Of a stretch of 64,000 nt of DNA, positions 1-10,241 are shown piece by piece (within the stretch, counting starts at the first letter, position 1; each line of letters opens with the position of its first letter). The position numbers and the translations under genes were made by a program. Origin of the DNA: Ensifer sp. IC4062 (GTDB lineage: Bacteria; Pseudomonadota; Alphaproteobacteria; Rhizobiales; Rhizobiaceae); contig NZ_JADYVD010000010.1 of assembly GCF_020193575.1 (NCBI RefSeq), positions 95,249-159,248 on the forward strand. Direction: 5' to 3'. Under the pieces are notes generated by a model. It was not told the DNA's origin and did not search any database. It worked only from the letters and a program-made list of their open reading frames with translations.

Positions 1-1011
1 GAACTGGAGGCGGGAAGAAAGGCGGGAGAGGCGCTGCTCCGGCGCGCGCAGGAAGAACGGGAGACGTCCGGTGAGACCGTCGGCAATCGCATCGCCGGAA
101 CCGATGCCTTCCTTCGCGGCGAAATAGCGACCGCCCGTGAATATCTGGAACGGTCGCTCGCTCTTTATGACCCGCAGCAACATCGCTCCCTCGCATTCCT
201 GTTCGCCCAGGACCCTCGGGTGGCGGGGCTGTCGGTCCTCTCCTGGACCCTCTTCGCTCTTGGGCATCCCGAGCAGGCCCAGGCCAGGAGCAACGAGGCA
301 TTGGCAGACGCAAGGGAACTTTCCCACCGCAACACGCTCGGTTACGCCCTGCTTTACGGCTGCATCCTGTCGCAGCTTCGCGGCGACTGGCGAGAAGCGC
401 GAGATCGGGCGGATTCACTGATCACGCTCGCAAGAGCGCAGGGCTCTCCCCACTTCCTCGGTGCAGGTACGATCATTCGAGGCTGGACGCTGGCAGAGAT
501 GGGTGAATTACCGGCGGCCATCACACAGGTTCGAGAGGGCTTGGCGTCGTGGGAGATGACCGGAGCGAGATTCCTGGTTCCATTCTTTTTGAGCTTGCTT
601 GCGCGCATCGAGACCCATGCGGGGGGAGCACAGCGGGGCTTGGATTTGCTGACCGACGCGCTGGACCGAGCGGCCGCAACGGGCGAGCGGTGGTTCGAGG
701 CGGAATTGCATCGGCTGACGGGCGAGCTGATGCTGCAGCTGCCCGCGTTTGATCGTGCCGAGGCGGAAGCACGACTCCGGCACGCGGCCGAGGTAGCGCG
801 AGGGCAAAACGCTGATTTATGGGAGTTGCGCGCAGCGACAAGCCTGGCCCGGCTATGGATCGTGCAGAACCGGTTCGGCGACGCTCATCACCTGCTTGCG
901 CCCCTCTGCGGCAAGTTCACGGAGGGATTCGCGACATCGGATCTGCAATCGGCCCAGCGGGTGCTTCGCGAGACAGCCGGTGTCAACGGCGTGACCAAGT
1001 CATCCGACTAG
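1..1011 (+). CDS. C-terminal TPR region of an adenylate-cyclase/AAA-type regulator (5' truncated by window edge)
   Basis: The reading frame is open from base 1 to the stop at 1009-1011, so the true start lies outside the window. The visible 336 residues are helical TPR-like repeats. They contain phrases typical of the C-terminal half of class III adenylate/guanylate cyclases with an AAA ATPase core and TPR tail: GTDAFLRGE, LYDPQQHRSLAF, QDPRVAGLSVLSW, and near the end FTEGFATSDLQSA. In that family the tail is a protein-interaction or sensor region. The cyclase and ATPase domains are not visible here, so the activity is inferred from family resemblance. A LuxR/MalT-type regulator with the same tail is the main alternative. 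Confidence 0.8.
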   Translation, partial: ELEAGRKAGEALLRRAQEERETSGETVGNRIAGTDAFLRGEIATAREYLERSLALYDPQQHRSLAFLFAQDPRVAGLSVLSWTLFALGHPEQAQARSNEALADARELSHRNTLGYALLYGCILSQLRGDWREARDRADSLITLARAQGSPHFLGAGTIIRGWTLAEMGELPAAITQVREGLASWEMTGARFLVPFFLSLLARIETHAGGAQRGLDLLTDALDRAAATGERWFEAELHRLTGELMLQLPAFDRAEAEARLRHAAEVARGQNADLWELRAATSLARLWIVQNRFGDAHHLLAPLCGKFTEGFATSDLQSAQRVLRETAGVNGVTKSSD

Positions 1012-1650
1012 TCAGCCGAGTTGCAACACGCCAAACCGCGCTGACAGCACCGCCGGACGGCAACGGTGTGCTGTGATGTGCATCAGCGAGTCAGTAGTCG
1101 TCCGCTTTCCGGCGACCAGTTAGAACCCTGAATGTCCGCTCCGGGGTCGAGACCTGGCGGTTCTGCTCGCTAAGCGAGCGACCGCTAGGGTCGCATCGCG
1201 ACCTTCGCGATCTCCAGTAGCAAGGTCCGCATTTGGCGCGAAGCTGCCGTGCGAGATCATCGCACGGACTTCCGCTCACCACCCGCTGACGAAGGCGAAT
1301 TCTCGACCCGTTGCGGCCCTGGACAAGGCCGCGGGAAGTCTGGAGTGAGCCCGAAGCGGTCATTGTGTCTGGTCTTATATGCAACTAAGAGAGACCGATG
1401 AGAGGCTGGAGGTACTGTTGGCCTCGGGGGCCGCCTCCAAACGCTGCCGGATAAGCCGGTCCGGCACTTTCAAGTCTATAGCCCGATCCTTCCGTTCAAG
1501 CTGCGTTCATGCAAAACGCGCTATAAACCATTGAAAGACAAGACGATAGTGGCCGCCCAACCAAAGCTGGGACGCGCTTCAACTATACCCGGGAACCAGA
1601 AAAGCCGGAGTAAAATAAGATACCGCCTGCCTCCCCAGGGAGTCGAAAAC
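1012..1650. other. Intergenic region, no gene recognised
   Basis: About 640 bases separate the TPR gene stop from the SH3 protein start. Short frames on both strands lack ribosome binding sites and protein-like composition. A repeat-like stretch around 1130-1200 contains the inverted words gctcgctaagcgagc and ggtcgcatcgcgacc, so it may be a decayed palindromic element. The promoter of the downstream gene must lie in the last 150 bases. Confidence 0.5.
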
Positions 1651-2463
1651 ATGAAACGCACCCTTTTGAAAATTGCCGCTACCGGTATGCTCTTGCTTGC
1701 TCCGGCGATCGCTCAGGCGGCAGAAGGCTTCGCGACGGCTAACGTCAATATGCGCGCCGGCCCAAGCACAGCATATCCGGCGGTCACCGTAATTCCGGCC
1801 GGCGAATCCATCGAAATCTACGGCTGTCTTGCCGACGTGCCATGGTGCGACGTGGAGTTCTACGGCCGCGGCTGGGTGCACGGCCGATATATCCAGGCAC
1901 TTTATCAACAGCGCCGCGTTTATGTCGGTCCTAGATATTATCGCCCGCTCGGTATTCCCGTCGTTGTGTTCAGCTTCAGCAGCTATTGGGATCGTCACTA
2001 TCGCGACTATGACTTTTATCGCGACCGCGATCGCTGGCGCCGCGGACCGGACCTCTATCGCGGCCCCGATCGCCGTGCGGCACCTTACCGTCCCCCCAGC
2101 CGCATTCCTGATTTCGAGCCAAGGCCAGCGCCGCCCCCAGAATTCGACCGGAGATTGGAGCAGAGGCCCGATTTTAGCCGTCCCCCTGAAAGACGTCGGG
2201 ATTTTGACGATCGTCGGGATCGCCTTCCGGATTTCGATCGCGCCCCCAACCGCAGGCCTAATGTCGACAGGCAGCCAGACTTTGATCGTGATCTGCCCGG
2301 CGGCGGCGATCGCCACCGCCGGAACTTCGAACGTGAGGGCGACGATGGCAATCGCGTCATCCGCCGCGGCGACGACAATCGCGACCGCAGAGGTGGTGAC
2401 AATGACCGCCGCAGGCCGCAGCGACGTGTCTGCCAACCCGGCGATCCGGATTGCCCAAACTAA
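1651..2463 (+). CDS. Secreted bacterial SH3-domain protein with Arg/Asp/Pro-rich tail
   Basis: 270 residues. The ATG at 1651 was chosen because it is followed directly by a clear Sec signal peptide (residues 1-23, cleavage after AIAQA) and preceded by an AGGGAG-like site; the frame is open further upstream, but that part is not protein-like. Residues 25-80 form an SH3_3 domain (VNMRAGPSTAYPAV, then GWVHGRYIQ). The rest is a low-complexity tail rich in Arg, Asp, Tyr and Pro with repeated FDR/RRPDF words. Such rhizobial proteins are probably cell-envelope or peptidoglycan-associated, but the specific role is unknown. Confidence 0.85.
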   Translation: MKRTLLKIAATGMLLLAPAIAQAAEGFATANVNMRAGPSTAYPAVTVIPAGESIEIYGCLADVPWCDVEFYGRGWVHGRYIQALYQQRRVYVGPRYYRPLGIPVVVFSFSSYWDRHYRDYDFYRDRDRWRRGPDLYRGPDRRAAPYRPPSRIPDFEPRPAPPPEFDRRLEQRPDFSRPPERRRDFDDRRDRLPDFDRAPNRRPNVDRQPDFDRDLPGGGDRHRRNFEREGDDGNRVIRRGDDNRDRRGGDNDRRRPQRRVCQPGDPDCPN

Positions 2464-2627
2464 TGTGGTTTAGCGTGCTCGACGGCCGTGATGTCCCAGA
2501 AAGGCAGTCGATCTTGCGATGACCGATGTTGGCGCATTCCGGGAGGACGCCTACGACCGCTTTTGCCCCGAGGCGACGTCAGGATACCGAGGTCCGAATC
2601 CGGCGGAAAGCCGACCTCTGCAACCGA

Positions 2628-3131
2628 TCAGACGGACGCTTGCCGCACGATCTTCGCGACGAAGTCGGATTTTCCGCCAGTGTAGAATTTCCAGTCGCCG
2701 TTTGCCTCTGTCGCCAGTTTGCGCTTCAAAGCGGCATATTCGGCAGCGTCTTCCGGATGGGTACGGAGCCAATCGCGAAACAGTATGCGTTTGACATGCG
2801 TGGGGTTCTCCGGCCCGCAAAGGTAGAGCCGGGTGCCATAGGAGCCGTGGCCTGAGGTGAAGGTCCACATGCCATCACCGTATGGGTCCCCCTGGAAGGT
2901 AAAGTCCGCGAGCGCCTTCACGCGCTCGACTGCCTCGGCAACCCTCGCGTGACTGCAAAGCACTGTGTCGATGTCAATTTTCGGCTTGGCACAAAGGCCG
3001 GCGATCGATGTGCTTCCGACATGGTGAATGTCATCGACCATGTCACCGATCAGCCCCACGACCCGGCTCTTTTCCGCCTCGAATAGGCCGGGCCATGCTG
3101 GATCGTAGTCTACAACCTTTATCGCGCTCAT
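2628..3131 (-). CDS. GrpB/UPF0157 family nucleotidyltransferase-fold protein
   Basis: 167 residues. The start at 3131 gives MSAIKVVDYDPAWP, the usual N-terminus of the family (a Met four codons upstream is possible). The signature HHVGSTSIAGLCAKPKIDI is the GrpB nucleotidyltransferase-like core: the GS(T/S) loop followed by KPxIDI with the metal-binding acids. The C-terminal YAALKRKLA and YTGGKSDFV motifs are also typical. Members occur alone or fused to CoaE, and their substrate is unknown. The gene converges with the SH3 protein gene. Confidence 0.88.
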   Translation of the reverse strand: MSAIKVVDYDPAWPGLFEAEKSRVVGLIGDMVDDIHHVGSTSIAGLCAKPKIDIDTVLCSHARVAEAVERVKALADFTFQGDPYGDGMWTFTSGHGSYGTRLYLCGPENPTHVKRILFRDWLRTHPEDAAEYAALKRKLATEANGDWKFYTGGKSDFVAKIVRQASV

Positions 3132-3220
3132 CCGTGCAATCACCCGGTTCGATTTTGATTGCAGCCTGCCCGATTCGAAGAGTTGGTAGAAGGCCTAGCC
3201 TGGCTGGTCGCCCGGATGTC

Positions 3221-3400
3221 CTGCAGCGCCGCGCTTCTGATCACAGTAGACGACAACACATCGCAGCCCCGTGGGTCGCCGCGGCAAGCCTTCTCCTCCT
3301 GCCCTCATTCCTGTGCTTGTCACAGGAATGAGGGCGAAAAAAGCATCCACCAAACCAATTGAGCTGCTGTCGTGTACTGCCGTCTGATACGACGCGCGCC
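3221..3400. repeat. RIME-B-type palindrome with nested MITE-like element
   Basis: The halves of a GCGCCGCGCGTC-type hairpin (left 3224-3241, right 3381-3400) are separated by an insert at about 3245-3378. The insert carries the central palindrome ATTCCTGTG/CACAGGAAT (about 3308-3330) and ends in the terminal word GCTGCTGTCGTGTA; its left end is a degenerate inverse of that word. Three other copies in this window have the same architecture. Confidence 0.7.
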
Positions 3401-3524
3401 ATTCGGCGATTGAGGCGTACCCTCGGAAATCCACAACTCGGCGTGGCTTTCGACCAGAAAAGTTGATTGCCATACTCTTCTTTGCAGACTAAAGCGATGA
3501 CGAGTTCATCTGGAGGAGATCGCC

Positions 3525-4490
3525 ATGGCGACAGCACGCAAAATAGCAACTCTCTTCGGCCTCCTGGCCGTCCTGGCCGCCGGAACCGTCCACGCAGAGG
3601 ACGGCAAGACGGTGACGGTGAAAGACGACCGCGGCGTGGAGGTAAAGGTTCCCGCCCAGCCAAAACGCATCGCCTCGATTTCCTACTTTGCCGACGATGT
3701 TGCGCTGGCGCTCGGCATCAAGCCCGTGGCCAGCACCTATATGGTGGCCGACCGCGCGCCCGACTTCCTCCTCGGTCTGACGAAAGACCTGGCGCAGATC
3801 GGCCAGCGCGCCAAGCCGAACCTTGAACTCCTTTCGGAAGCCAAGCCGGACCTGATCGTTGCGATCCGCCGCTACACCGTCGGCAACGCGCCGCAGCTCG
3901 AGAAGATTGCGCCCTATGTCGCCTACAACATGGAACTGCTCGACGGCAGCGACAAGGAGATCGCCGAGCTCTCCAAGATACTCGGAAATCCCGAGCGCGG
4001 CCTTCAGTTGAACAGGGAGTTCCGGGCGCATCTGGCTGATATCTCCGCGAAGGCGCCGAAGGACGTCCATCCGCGGTTTGCGATCATGTGGGGCGGCGAG
4101 GTGCCGTTCGCGTTCCACGACGAGAACACGTCGGCATCGATCGTCAAGGCCATCGGCGGCGAGAACATCGCCGGAGCCATGACGCCGGGCGGCGAGTTCG
4201 GTATCGACCTCAGCCTGGAGACGATGCTCGAGAAGGATCCGGAGGTCCTCTTCATCTACGACTACGGCCCGGATCGCCCGCATGAAAACAACCCGATCTG
4301 GAGCCAGCTCACGGCGGTCAAGAACAACCGCGTCTTCTATGTCGGCGATCATTGGGTCGAGACCAACGGCCCGATCGCGCGCGAGATCGTACTGAGAGAG
4401 GCAGCCCACTACCTTTATCCGGATGTCTTCCCCAAGGTGGACGTCCGGGCTGAGGCCGCGAAGATCATCCCCGCCGAGGTCCAGAAGTAA
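3525..4490 (+). CDS. Ferric-siderophore ABC transporter periplasmic binding protein
   Basis: 321 residues with a signal peptide (residues 1-24, ending GTVHA). The body is a class III (FepB/FecB/TroA-like) periplasmic binding protein: VTVKDDRGVEVKVPAQPKRIASI at the N-terminus, LLSEAKPDLIV mid-protein, and LTAVKNNRVFYVGDHWV near the end. A strong GGAGGAG site precedes the ATG. It is the first gene of a four-gene operon with two permeases and an ATPase. It binds ferric-siderophore in the periplasm and delivers it to the permease. No TonB receptor gene lies alongside, so the receptor must be elsewhere. The exact siderophore cannot be read from sequence. Confidence 0.9.
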   Translation: MATARKIATLFGLLAVLAAGTVHAEDGKTVTVKDDRGVEVKVPAQPKRIASISYFADDVALALGIKPVASTYMVADRAPDFLLGLTKDLAQIGQRAKPNLELLSEAKPDLIVAIRRYTVGNAPQLEKIAPYVAYNMELLDGSDKEIAELSKILGNPERGLQLNREFRAHLADISAKAPKDVHPRFAIMWGGEVPFAFHDENTSASIVKAIGGENIAGAMTPGGEFGIDLSLETMLEKDPEVLFIYDYGPDRPHENNPIWSQLTAVKNNRVFYVGDHWVETNGPIAREIVLREAAHYLYPDVFPKVDVRAEAAKIIPAEVQK

Positions 4491-4506
4491 CGAATTGACC
4501 GCGACG

Positions 4507-5514
4507 ATGATGGACGCACGGAAATCTTCGATAGCCATCTCTCTCGTCGTCGTCGCGACACTGCTGATCATCGTCGTCGGGCTGTTGCCCGGCGCGAAAA
4601 CACTCTCGATCGACGCAGTTCTTCGAGCGCTCCTTGTTCCCGACGGCAAGATCGAGTCGATCCTCGTCTGGACGCTCAGGCTGCCGAGGAGCCTGGCCGC
4701 GGCGGTCGCGGGCGCGGGCCTTGCGGTCTCGGGCTATCTCCTTCAGTCGCTGACCCGCAATCCCCTCGCCGATCCGGGTATCACGGGTGTGACCGCCGGA
4801 GCGATCGCGCCGATCGTCGCCTGCTTCGTTCTGTTGCCCTGGGTTTCGTCGCTCTATTACCCCTTCGTCGGTCTTGCTGGAGGACTTGCGGCGGCGTCGG
4901 TGACGTTCTGGGTGGCGCGGGGCGGCAACGGCCGTCCGCTTCACCTCGCCCTTGGCGGCATAAGCGTCTCGCTCTTCCTCGGAGCGATCACGATCTATGT
5001 CTTGCTGCTCGCCGGGCCGCAGTCGACCGCCCTGCTCTTCTGGATATCGGGTGGCTTCGCGGGGAGGACGTGGTCGCACCTGCTTCACATGCTGCCTTGG
5101 GTCATCATCGGCGTGGCTGGCGCTCTGTTGCTGCACAGAGTTATCGCGATGTTCTCGCTCAGCGACCATGCCGCCGCCGGAATGGGCTTGCAGCTCAATC
5201 TATGGAAGCCGATTCTCCTTGTTCTTGGCATCTGTCCCGTGGCGGGCGTCGCTCCCGCCGCCGGGCCTGTCGCCTTCGTGGGACTGGCGGCGCCCCATAT
5301 CGCCCGGCTGTTGAGACCGCGAGGAGCCGCTTGGGAGATCGGCCTTACCGCCGCCATCGGCTCGTTGATCGTGACCGCGGCCGACCTCGCCGCGCGAACG
5401 ATCGCCATCCCCAAGGAGCTCCCGGTCGGCATCATCACGGCGCTTCTGGGTGGCCCGATTTTCGTCTACCTGATCCAGCGCGGCCGACTTGATTTCAAAG
5501 GGGAGCGCGCATGA
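4507..5514 (+). CDS. FecCD-family iron-siderophore ABC transporter permease 1
   Basis: 335 residues, about nine hydrophobic membrane segments. The start at 4507 (Met-Met; 4510 also possible) lies 16 bases after the binding-protein stop. FecCD hallmarks are present: LRLPRSLAAAVAGAGLAVSGYLLQSLTRNPLADPGI near residues 50-90 and the ATPase-coupling motif FVGLAAPHIARLLRP near residue 255. It forms the membrane channel with the next gene, whose start overlaps its stop by four bases (ATGA), so the two are translationally coupled. Confidence 0.92.
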   Translation: MMDARKSSIAISLVVVATLLIIVVGLLPGAKTLSIDAVLRALLVPDGKIESILVWTLRLPRSLAAAVAGAGLAVSGYLLQSLTRNPLADPGITGVTAGAIAPIVACFVLLPWVSSLYYPFVGLAGGLAAASVTFWVARGGNGRPLHLALGGISVSLFLGAITIYVLLLAGPQSTALLFWISGGFAGRTWSHLLHMLPWVIIGVAGALLLHRVIAMFSLSDHAAAGMGLQLNLWKPILLVLGICPVAGVAPAAGPVAFVGLAAPHIARLLRPRGAAWEIGLTAAIGSLIVTAADLAARTIAIPKELPVGIITALLGGPIFVYLIQRGRLDFKGERA

Positions 5515-6545
5515 CGTCACATTCTCCGGCGATTGCGCAACCAAATGCCTGGCTCCTGCCCGCTGCCGCTCTTCTGGTTCTGATCTCCTTCGTTGCCGCA
5601 GTCTTCCTCGGCGTCGTCGATATCCCTGCGGAAGACATTGTCGCAGTGCTGACCGGCAGTGGTTCGTCGGAGGCCCGTGCCATTATCCTCGACATCCGGT
5701 TGCCGCGGATCGTGACGGGCATTCTCGCCGGCATCCAATTCGCGCTGGCGGGCCTCGTTCTTCAGACGATCACCCGAAACCCGCTCGCCGATCCGTCGCT
5801 CATGGGCGTTTCCCAGGGTGCAACGCTGACGGTGACGATCTTCCTGCTGTTCACGGTTTACATCTTCAATCCCGGTTCCAACACGGTTGCCGAGCTCCCG
5901 ATCGGATGGCTGCCTATCGCCGGAACGATCGGAGGGATGATCGCGGGTGGCATCATCTATCTCCTGGCGTTCCGTCTCGGCCTCAGCCCGCTCCGGATCA
6001 CGCTCTGCGGCATTGCAATCGGCGCGATCCTGCACGCTCTCGCCATAGGCCTGATTGCCGGCTGGGGCTCCGCACGCATCGAGATCATCCTCGAATGGCT
6101 CTCGGGAAGCCTCTATGCCAGAACCTGGGATCACGCGTTCTTCCTGCTGCCGTTCACGATCGCGGGCCTCGCCGTGCTGCCGCTGATCTACCGCCCGCTC
6201 ATCCTTCTCCAGTTCGACGCGGCCGTGGCCCGATCCTTCGGCTTGTCCTATCGCAAGCAGTTCTCGCTGGCGCTGCTGGTCTCCTGCGCCCTTGCGGCGA
6301 GCGCTGTCGGATCAGTCGGCCCGATCGTGTTCGTCGGCCTTGTCGTGCCGCACCTGGCGCGGTTCCTCGCCGGGCGGCATTTCCCGCTTGTCCTGCCGCT
6401 CACCATCGTACTCGGCGCGGTCATCGTCACGCTCGGCGACTTGATCGGACGGCTCGCAGGTCGTGCCGAGGAAGTGCCGATCGGGGTGGTCACTGCCATC
6501 GTCGGCGCGCCGGTTTTGCTCGCGCTTATGCGCAAGGTTCCCTAA
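5511..6545 (+). CDS. FecCD-family iron-siderophore ABC transporter permease 2
   Basis: 344 residues with about nine membrane spans. It begins at an ATGA overlap with permease 1. The family motifs LRLPRIVTGILAG-type (here IRLPRIVTG), LQTITRNPLADPSLMG and FVGLVVPHLARFL are all present. It pairs with permease 1 as the heterodimeric channel for ferric-siderophore uptake. The ATPase gene starts four bases after its stop. Confidence 0.92.
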   Translation: MTSHSPAIAQPNAWLLPAAALLVLISFVAAVFLGVVDIPAEDIVAVLTGSGSSEARAIILDIRLPRIVTGILAGIQFALAGLVLQTITRNPLADPSLMGVSQGATLTVTIFLLFTVYIFNPGSNTVAELPIGWLPIAGTIGGMIAGGIIYLLAFRLGLSPLRITLCGIAIGAILHALAIGLIAGWGSARIEIILEWLSGSLYARTWDHAFFLLPFTIAGLAVLPLIYRPLILLQFDAAVARSFGLSYRKQFSLALLVSCALAASAVGSVGPIVFVGLVVPHLARFLAGRHFPLVLPLTIVLGAVIVTLGDLIGRLAGRAEEVPIGVVTAIVGAPVLLALMRKVP

Positions 6546-6549
6546 CACC

Positions 6550-7343
<794 letters not shown>

Positions 7344-7356
<13 letters not shown>

Positions 7357-7444
7357 ATCGTAGCCGATTGAAGGATAAAAACATGCACCAATTCAAAGTG
7401 CTACAGCATCCTTTGCACGCCTGATAAGACGCGCGGCGCTGTAG
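7344..7444. repeat. RIME-B palindromic element, copy 1
   Basis: About 101 bases with two palindromes. The first pairs catgtttccttaaatc with its inverse around 7344-7385; the second pairs GCGCGCC-type arms around gataagacgcgcggcgctgtag at 7406-7444. A near-identical copy follows the decayed ATPase copy at 10125-10225, which means the repeat was present before that duplication. The size and double-palindrome layout match the RIME class of rhizobial intergenic mosaic elements (family name inferred). Confidence 0.8.
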
Positions 7445-7478
7445 ACGATGGCTTGCTCGCCCAGCTTGTGATGTAACG

Positions 7479-8618
7479 TCAAGCCTGAGCCGCCAGTGCT
7501 GCCCGCACCGCAGCCGTGATCTGATCCTGCACCTGTTCGGTCAGATACGCATGCATCGGTAGACTGACGACCTCGGCAGCAAGGCGATCAGAGACGGGGA
7601 GGCCCTTCGGGGCAACGGGGAAGTGCCTGTACGCCGCTTGATGGTGCATGGGTCGCGGATAATAGACCGCTGTGGGAATGCCCGCCGCTGCCAGGAAGCT
7701 CTGGAACACCCCCCGGTCACACCTTGGCAGGCGCAGCGTATACTGTGCCCAGATCGAGCTCACGCCCGGCAGAACGTTCGGCACGGTGGCAACATCGCCC
7801 AGTTGCTCATTGTAGCGGTTCACGATGCGGTTACGGGCCGTGATTTCATCCGGAAATATCTTGAGCTTCTCTATGAGAACGGCAGCCTGAACGGTGTCGA
7901 GACGGCTGTTCATGCCGATCCGAACATTGTCATGCTTGTCATTCCCTTGGCCATGAATGCGGAGCGAGCGGATGATGCCAGCCAACTCGTCGTCGCTTGT
8001 GAATACCGCACCGCCGTCCCCGTAGCAGCCCAGGGGTTTGGTCGGGAAGAAGCTTGTCGCAGTGGCAAGCCCAATTGTACCGACTTGTCGCCCCCTATAG
8101 TTTGCGCCGAAGGCTTGAGCTGCATCACAGATCAGCCACAGGCGCTCGCGATCTGCAATTGCCTCGATAGCGTCGTAGTCGGCCGGCTGGCCAAAAAGAT
8201 CGACTGCGATAATGCCGACTGCTCTCAGTCCGCTGTCGTTGACCGATGTTATGGAGGATTGGAGGCTCTGGACATCGAGGTTGAAGGTATCCTCGCAGAC
8301 GTCGACGAAGACCGGTGTCGCGCCAAGCCCGGCTATGGCTTCTGCGGTAGCCGCGAACGTAAAGGACGGACAGAACACCGCGTCGCCACCCCCGACGCTT
8401 TTCGCCGTGAGTAGCAGGGTTAAAGCATCGGTTCCGCTGCCGCAGGAAATTGCATGCTTTGCGCCACAAAAGGCGGCGAGGTCGTGCTCGAGTTGAGCAA
8501 CCTCTGGACCCATGACATATAGGCCGCGATCGAGAACGCCGCGGATTGCCTCGTCAACTACCTGTCCAAGATAGCGGCGTTGCGCGCCAAGATCGTTAAA
8601 GAGGATCCGGTCTGGCAT
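7479..8618 (-). CDS. DegT/DnrJ/EryC1/StrS aminotransferase (nucleotide-sugar type)
   Basis: 379 residues. The start at 8618 gives MPDRILFNDL and overlaps the upstream oxidoreductase gene by 23 bases. This PLP enzyme fold shows CGSGTDALTLLL for cofactor binding, DAAQAFGA, and the Schiff-base lysine in TSFFPTKPLGCYGDGG. It is most like WlbE/WbpE-type UDP-3-keto-sugar aminotransferases. With the neighbouring dehydrogenase it could convert a UDP-hexuronate into a 3-amino sugar for surface polysaccharide. No glycosyltransferase or acetyltransferase is adjacent. The pair lies between two copies of the ABC ATPase 3' end, which suggests transfer. Confidence 0.88.
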   Translation of the reverse strand: MPDRILFNDLGAQRRYLGQVVDEAIRGVLDRGLYVMGPEVAQLEHDLAAFCGAKHAISCGSGTDALTLLLTAKSVGGGDAVFCPSFTFAATAEAIAGLGATPVFVDVCEDTFNLDVQSLQSSITSVNDSGLRAVGIIAVDLFGQPADYDAIEAIADRERLWLICDAAQAFGANYRGRQVGTIGLATATSFFPTKPLGCYGDGGAVFTSDDELAGIIRSLRIHGQGNDKHDNVRIGMNSRLDTVQAAVLIEKLKIFPDEITARNRIVNRYNEQLGDVATVPNVLPGVSSIWAQYTLRLPRCDRGVFQSFLAAAGIPTAVYYPRPMHHQAAYRHFPVAPKGLPVSDRLAAEVVSLPMHAYLTEQVQDQITAAVRAALAAQA

Positions 8619-9699
8619 GGTGGATTCCAGCATGAGACAGGTGTCTGACAGCGCCCGTCTGCCCAGGATTGTCCTGGCAGCCACGGCTACTATCGAGCAT
8701 CATGCTGGCCTGCGCCAAGACTCGCATCACGCGTAACCCTTCGTCACCATCTGTCATGGGATCATGACCCTGCGCGATGCAGTCGATAAAATGCTGACAT
8801 TCGAGCTTTAGCGGTTCATTCTCCTCAACCGTGACTGGAAGCGGTTCGGCCCGGATCGTTGCCGCTATATCCTCAGCCACATTTACGATGTGCGGATACA
8901 GGAGCAATTTGCCTTCCCATGGCGCTCCATCGTCGAGCACGACCATGGCCTCTGAACCGATTACGGTGAGCCGGTGCTCCTTGACGGGATGCAACCACGA
9001 CAGGTTGACTTGCGCCCGCTCCCCGGCCGGGAAACTCAGGTGAAGGGTGACCGCGTCGGCTATCGTTTTTCGCAGGTGATAGCCGCCGACACCGTAAACC
9101 TCGCTTGGTTCTGCCCCCACGAGAGCCAAGATAATGGAGACATCATGCGGCCCTAGACACCACAGCACGTCTTCCTCGGACCGGATCGCCCCGAGATTCA
9201 TGCGGTTGGCCTGAAGCCGCAGGACACGACCTATAGCACCACTCGCGATGAGGCTCTGGAGCCGGGTAAAGGCGGGGTGATATTGTAGTATGTGGCCGAC
9301 CATAAGGCGTCGATCCAAGCGCCGCGCCAGATCGGTCAGTTCCTCGGCATGCTTGAGCTCAAGCGCGAGCGGCTTTTCGACGAAGAGATGCTTTCCGGCA
9401 AGAAGGGCGCGCTTGGCAAGGTCGTAATGGGTTGACGGTTGCGTAGAGATCGCCACAGCCTGGATCGAACGCTCGGCTAGTACCTGCTCGAAGGAAAGGG
9501 CGCGGCTGCCGTATTGGCCAAGAAGGGACGCGACTGCGTCGGTGTGGAGGTCAACGACGGCACCGAGGCAGCCTAGTTCAGCAAAGCAGCGGACCAGGTT
9601 CTTGCCCCAGGCTCCGCAGCCGATCACCGCAAGCTGAAGGCCCGCCGAAATGCTTTGTAGGTCGAATAAGACCGGATGTTCTTTTGAGTTGTCCCCCAT
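8596..9699 (-). CDS. Gfo/Idh/MocA-family oxidoreductase (nucleotide-sugar type)
   Basis: 367 residues. A Rossmann fold opens with AVIGCGAWGKN (about residues 23-33); the family EKP motif is in LFVEKPLAL, and GHILQYHPAF follows. It resembles WlbA/WbpB UDP-N-acetylglucosaminuronate 3-dehydrogenases, which act just before a DegT aminotransferase, as found here. The start at 9699 gives MGDNSKEHP; later starts would damage the Rossmann strand. The C-terminus overlaps the aminotransferase start, so the two are cotranscribed and coupled. The exact substrate is inferred from the pairing. Confidence 0.87.
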   Translation of the reverse strand: MGDNSKEHPVLFDLQSISAGLQLAVIGCGAWGKNLVRCFAELGCLGAVVDLHTDAVASLLGQYGSRALSFEQVLAERSIQAVAISTQPSTHYDLAKRALLAGKHLFVEKPLALELKHAEELTDLARRLDRRLMVGHILQYHPAFTRLQSLIASGAIGRVLRLQANRMNLGAIRSEEDVLWCLGPHDVSIILALVGAEPSEVYGVGGYHLRKTIADAVTLHLSFPAGERAQVNLSWLHPVKEHRLTVIGSEAMVVLDDGAPWEGKLLLYPHIVNVAEDIAATIRAEPLPVTVEENEPLKLECQHFIDCIAQGHDPMTDGDEGLRVMRVLAQASMMLDSSRGCQDNPGQTGAVRHLSHAGIHHARPDPL

Positions 9700-9915
9700 C
9701 GCGTCTTTGAATGAGCTTCCTTGATCTAATGCTTAGGCGGGCACTTTCGCTATCCCTCCGCAGATGAGTACCTCGAGTTCAGGCCTTATCTACTCCGGAC
9801 TGCAATCATCCGATCGGTAGATTAGCTTGACGACCTTGGCGCATTACTAAGCTCATTCTAATAAAGCGCAGCTCTGTTTGCCAAGCTTATTGTGTCCGCC
9901 AGGGTACGACACCGG

Positions 9916-10137
9916 AAGCTTCAGGCGCTTGCGGGCTTGATCTCACGAGTCTGGCGGGCCGGACGCTGCGGGAACTTTCCGGCGGCGAGCGGCAGCGGGT
10001 GTGGATATCGGCAGCCGTGCCGCAGGAGGCAGGAATCCTGCTCCTGGATGAGCCGACCTCCTTCCTCGATATCGGCTATCAGGTCGAGGTCCTGGATCTC
10101 GTCCATCGCCCTCAGCCGCTATGGCATGTTTCCTTAA
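9916..10137 (+). pseudogene. Decayed partial copy of the siderophore ABC ATPase gene
   Basis: Three blocks align in order with the intact ATPase gene: 9918-9942 with 6684-6708, 9942-10109 with 6934-7110, and 10118-10137 with about 7337-7356. The intervening parts are deleted. The signature LSGGERQ and Walker B region remain readable, but Walker A and the C-terminal part are gone and the frame is broken by an extra c at about 10110. The RIME-B element that follows the intact gene follows this copy too. Confidence 0.9.
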
Positions 10138-10225
10138 ATCGTAGCCGATTTAAGGATAAAAACATGCAGAAATTCAAAGTGCTACAGCGTCCTTTGCGCG
10201 TCTGATAAGACGCGCGGCGCTGTAG
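10125..10225. repeat. RIME-B palindromic element, copy 2
   Basis: Copy of the 7344-7444 element with a handful of substitutions, attached to the decayed ATPase fragment. Together with copy 1 it forms direct repeats bracketing the nucleotide-sugar cassette. Confidence 0.85.
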
Positions 10226-10241
10226 AGGGGCGTGACCACCG

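Noticed and set aside
1579..2436. 285-residue minus-strand frame opposite the SH3 protein
   Set aside because: It is antisense to a gene with clear signal peptide and SH3 domain; Ala/Ile/Val bias arises from the Asp/Arg codons on the other strand.
7623..8414. 263-residue plus-strand frame
   Set aside because: Antisense to the DegT aminotransferase gene with its complete PLP motifs.
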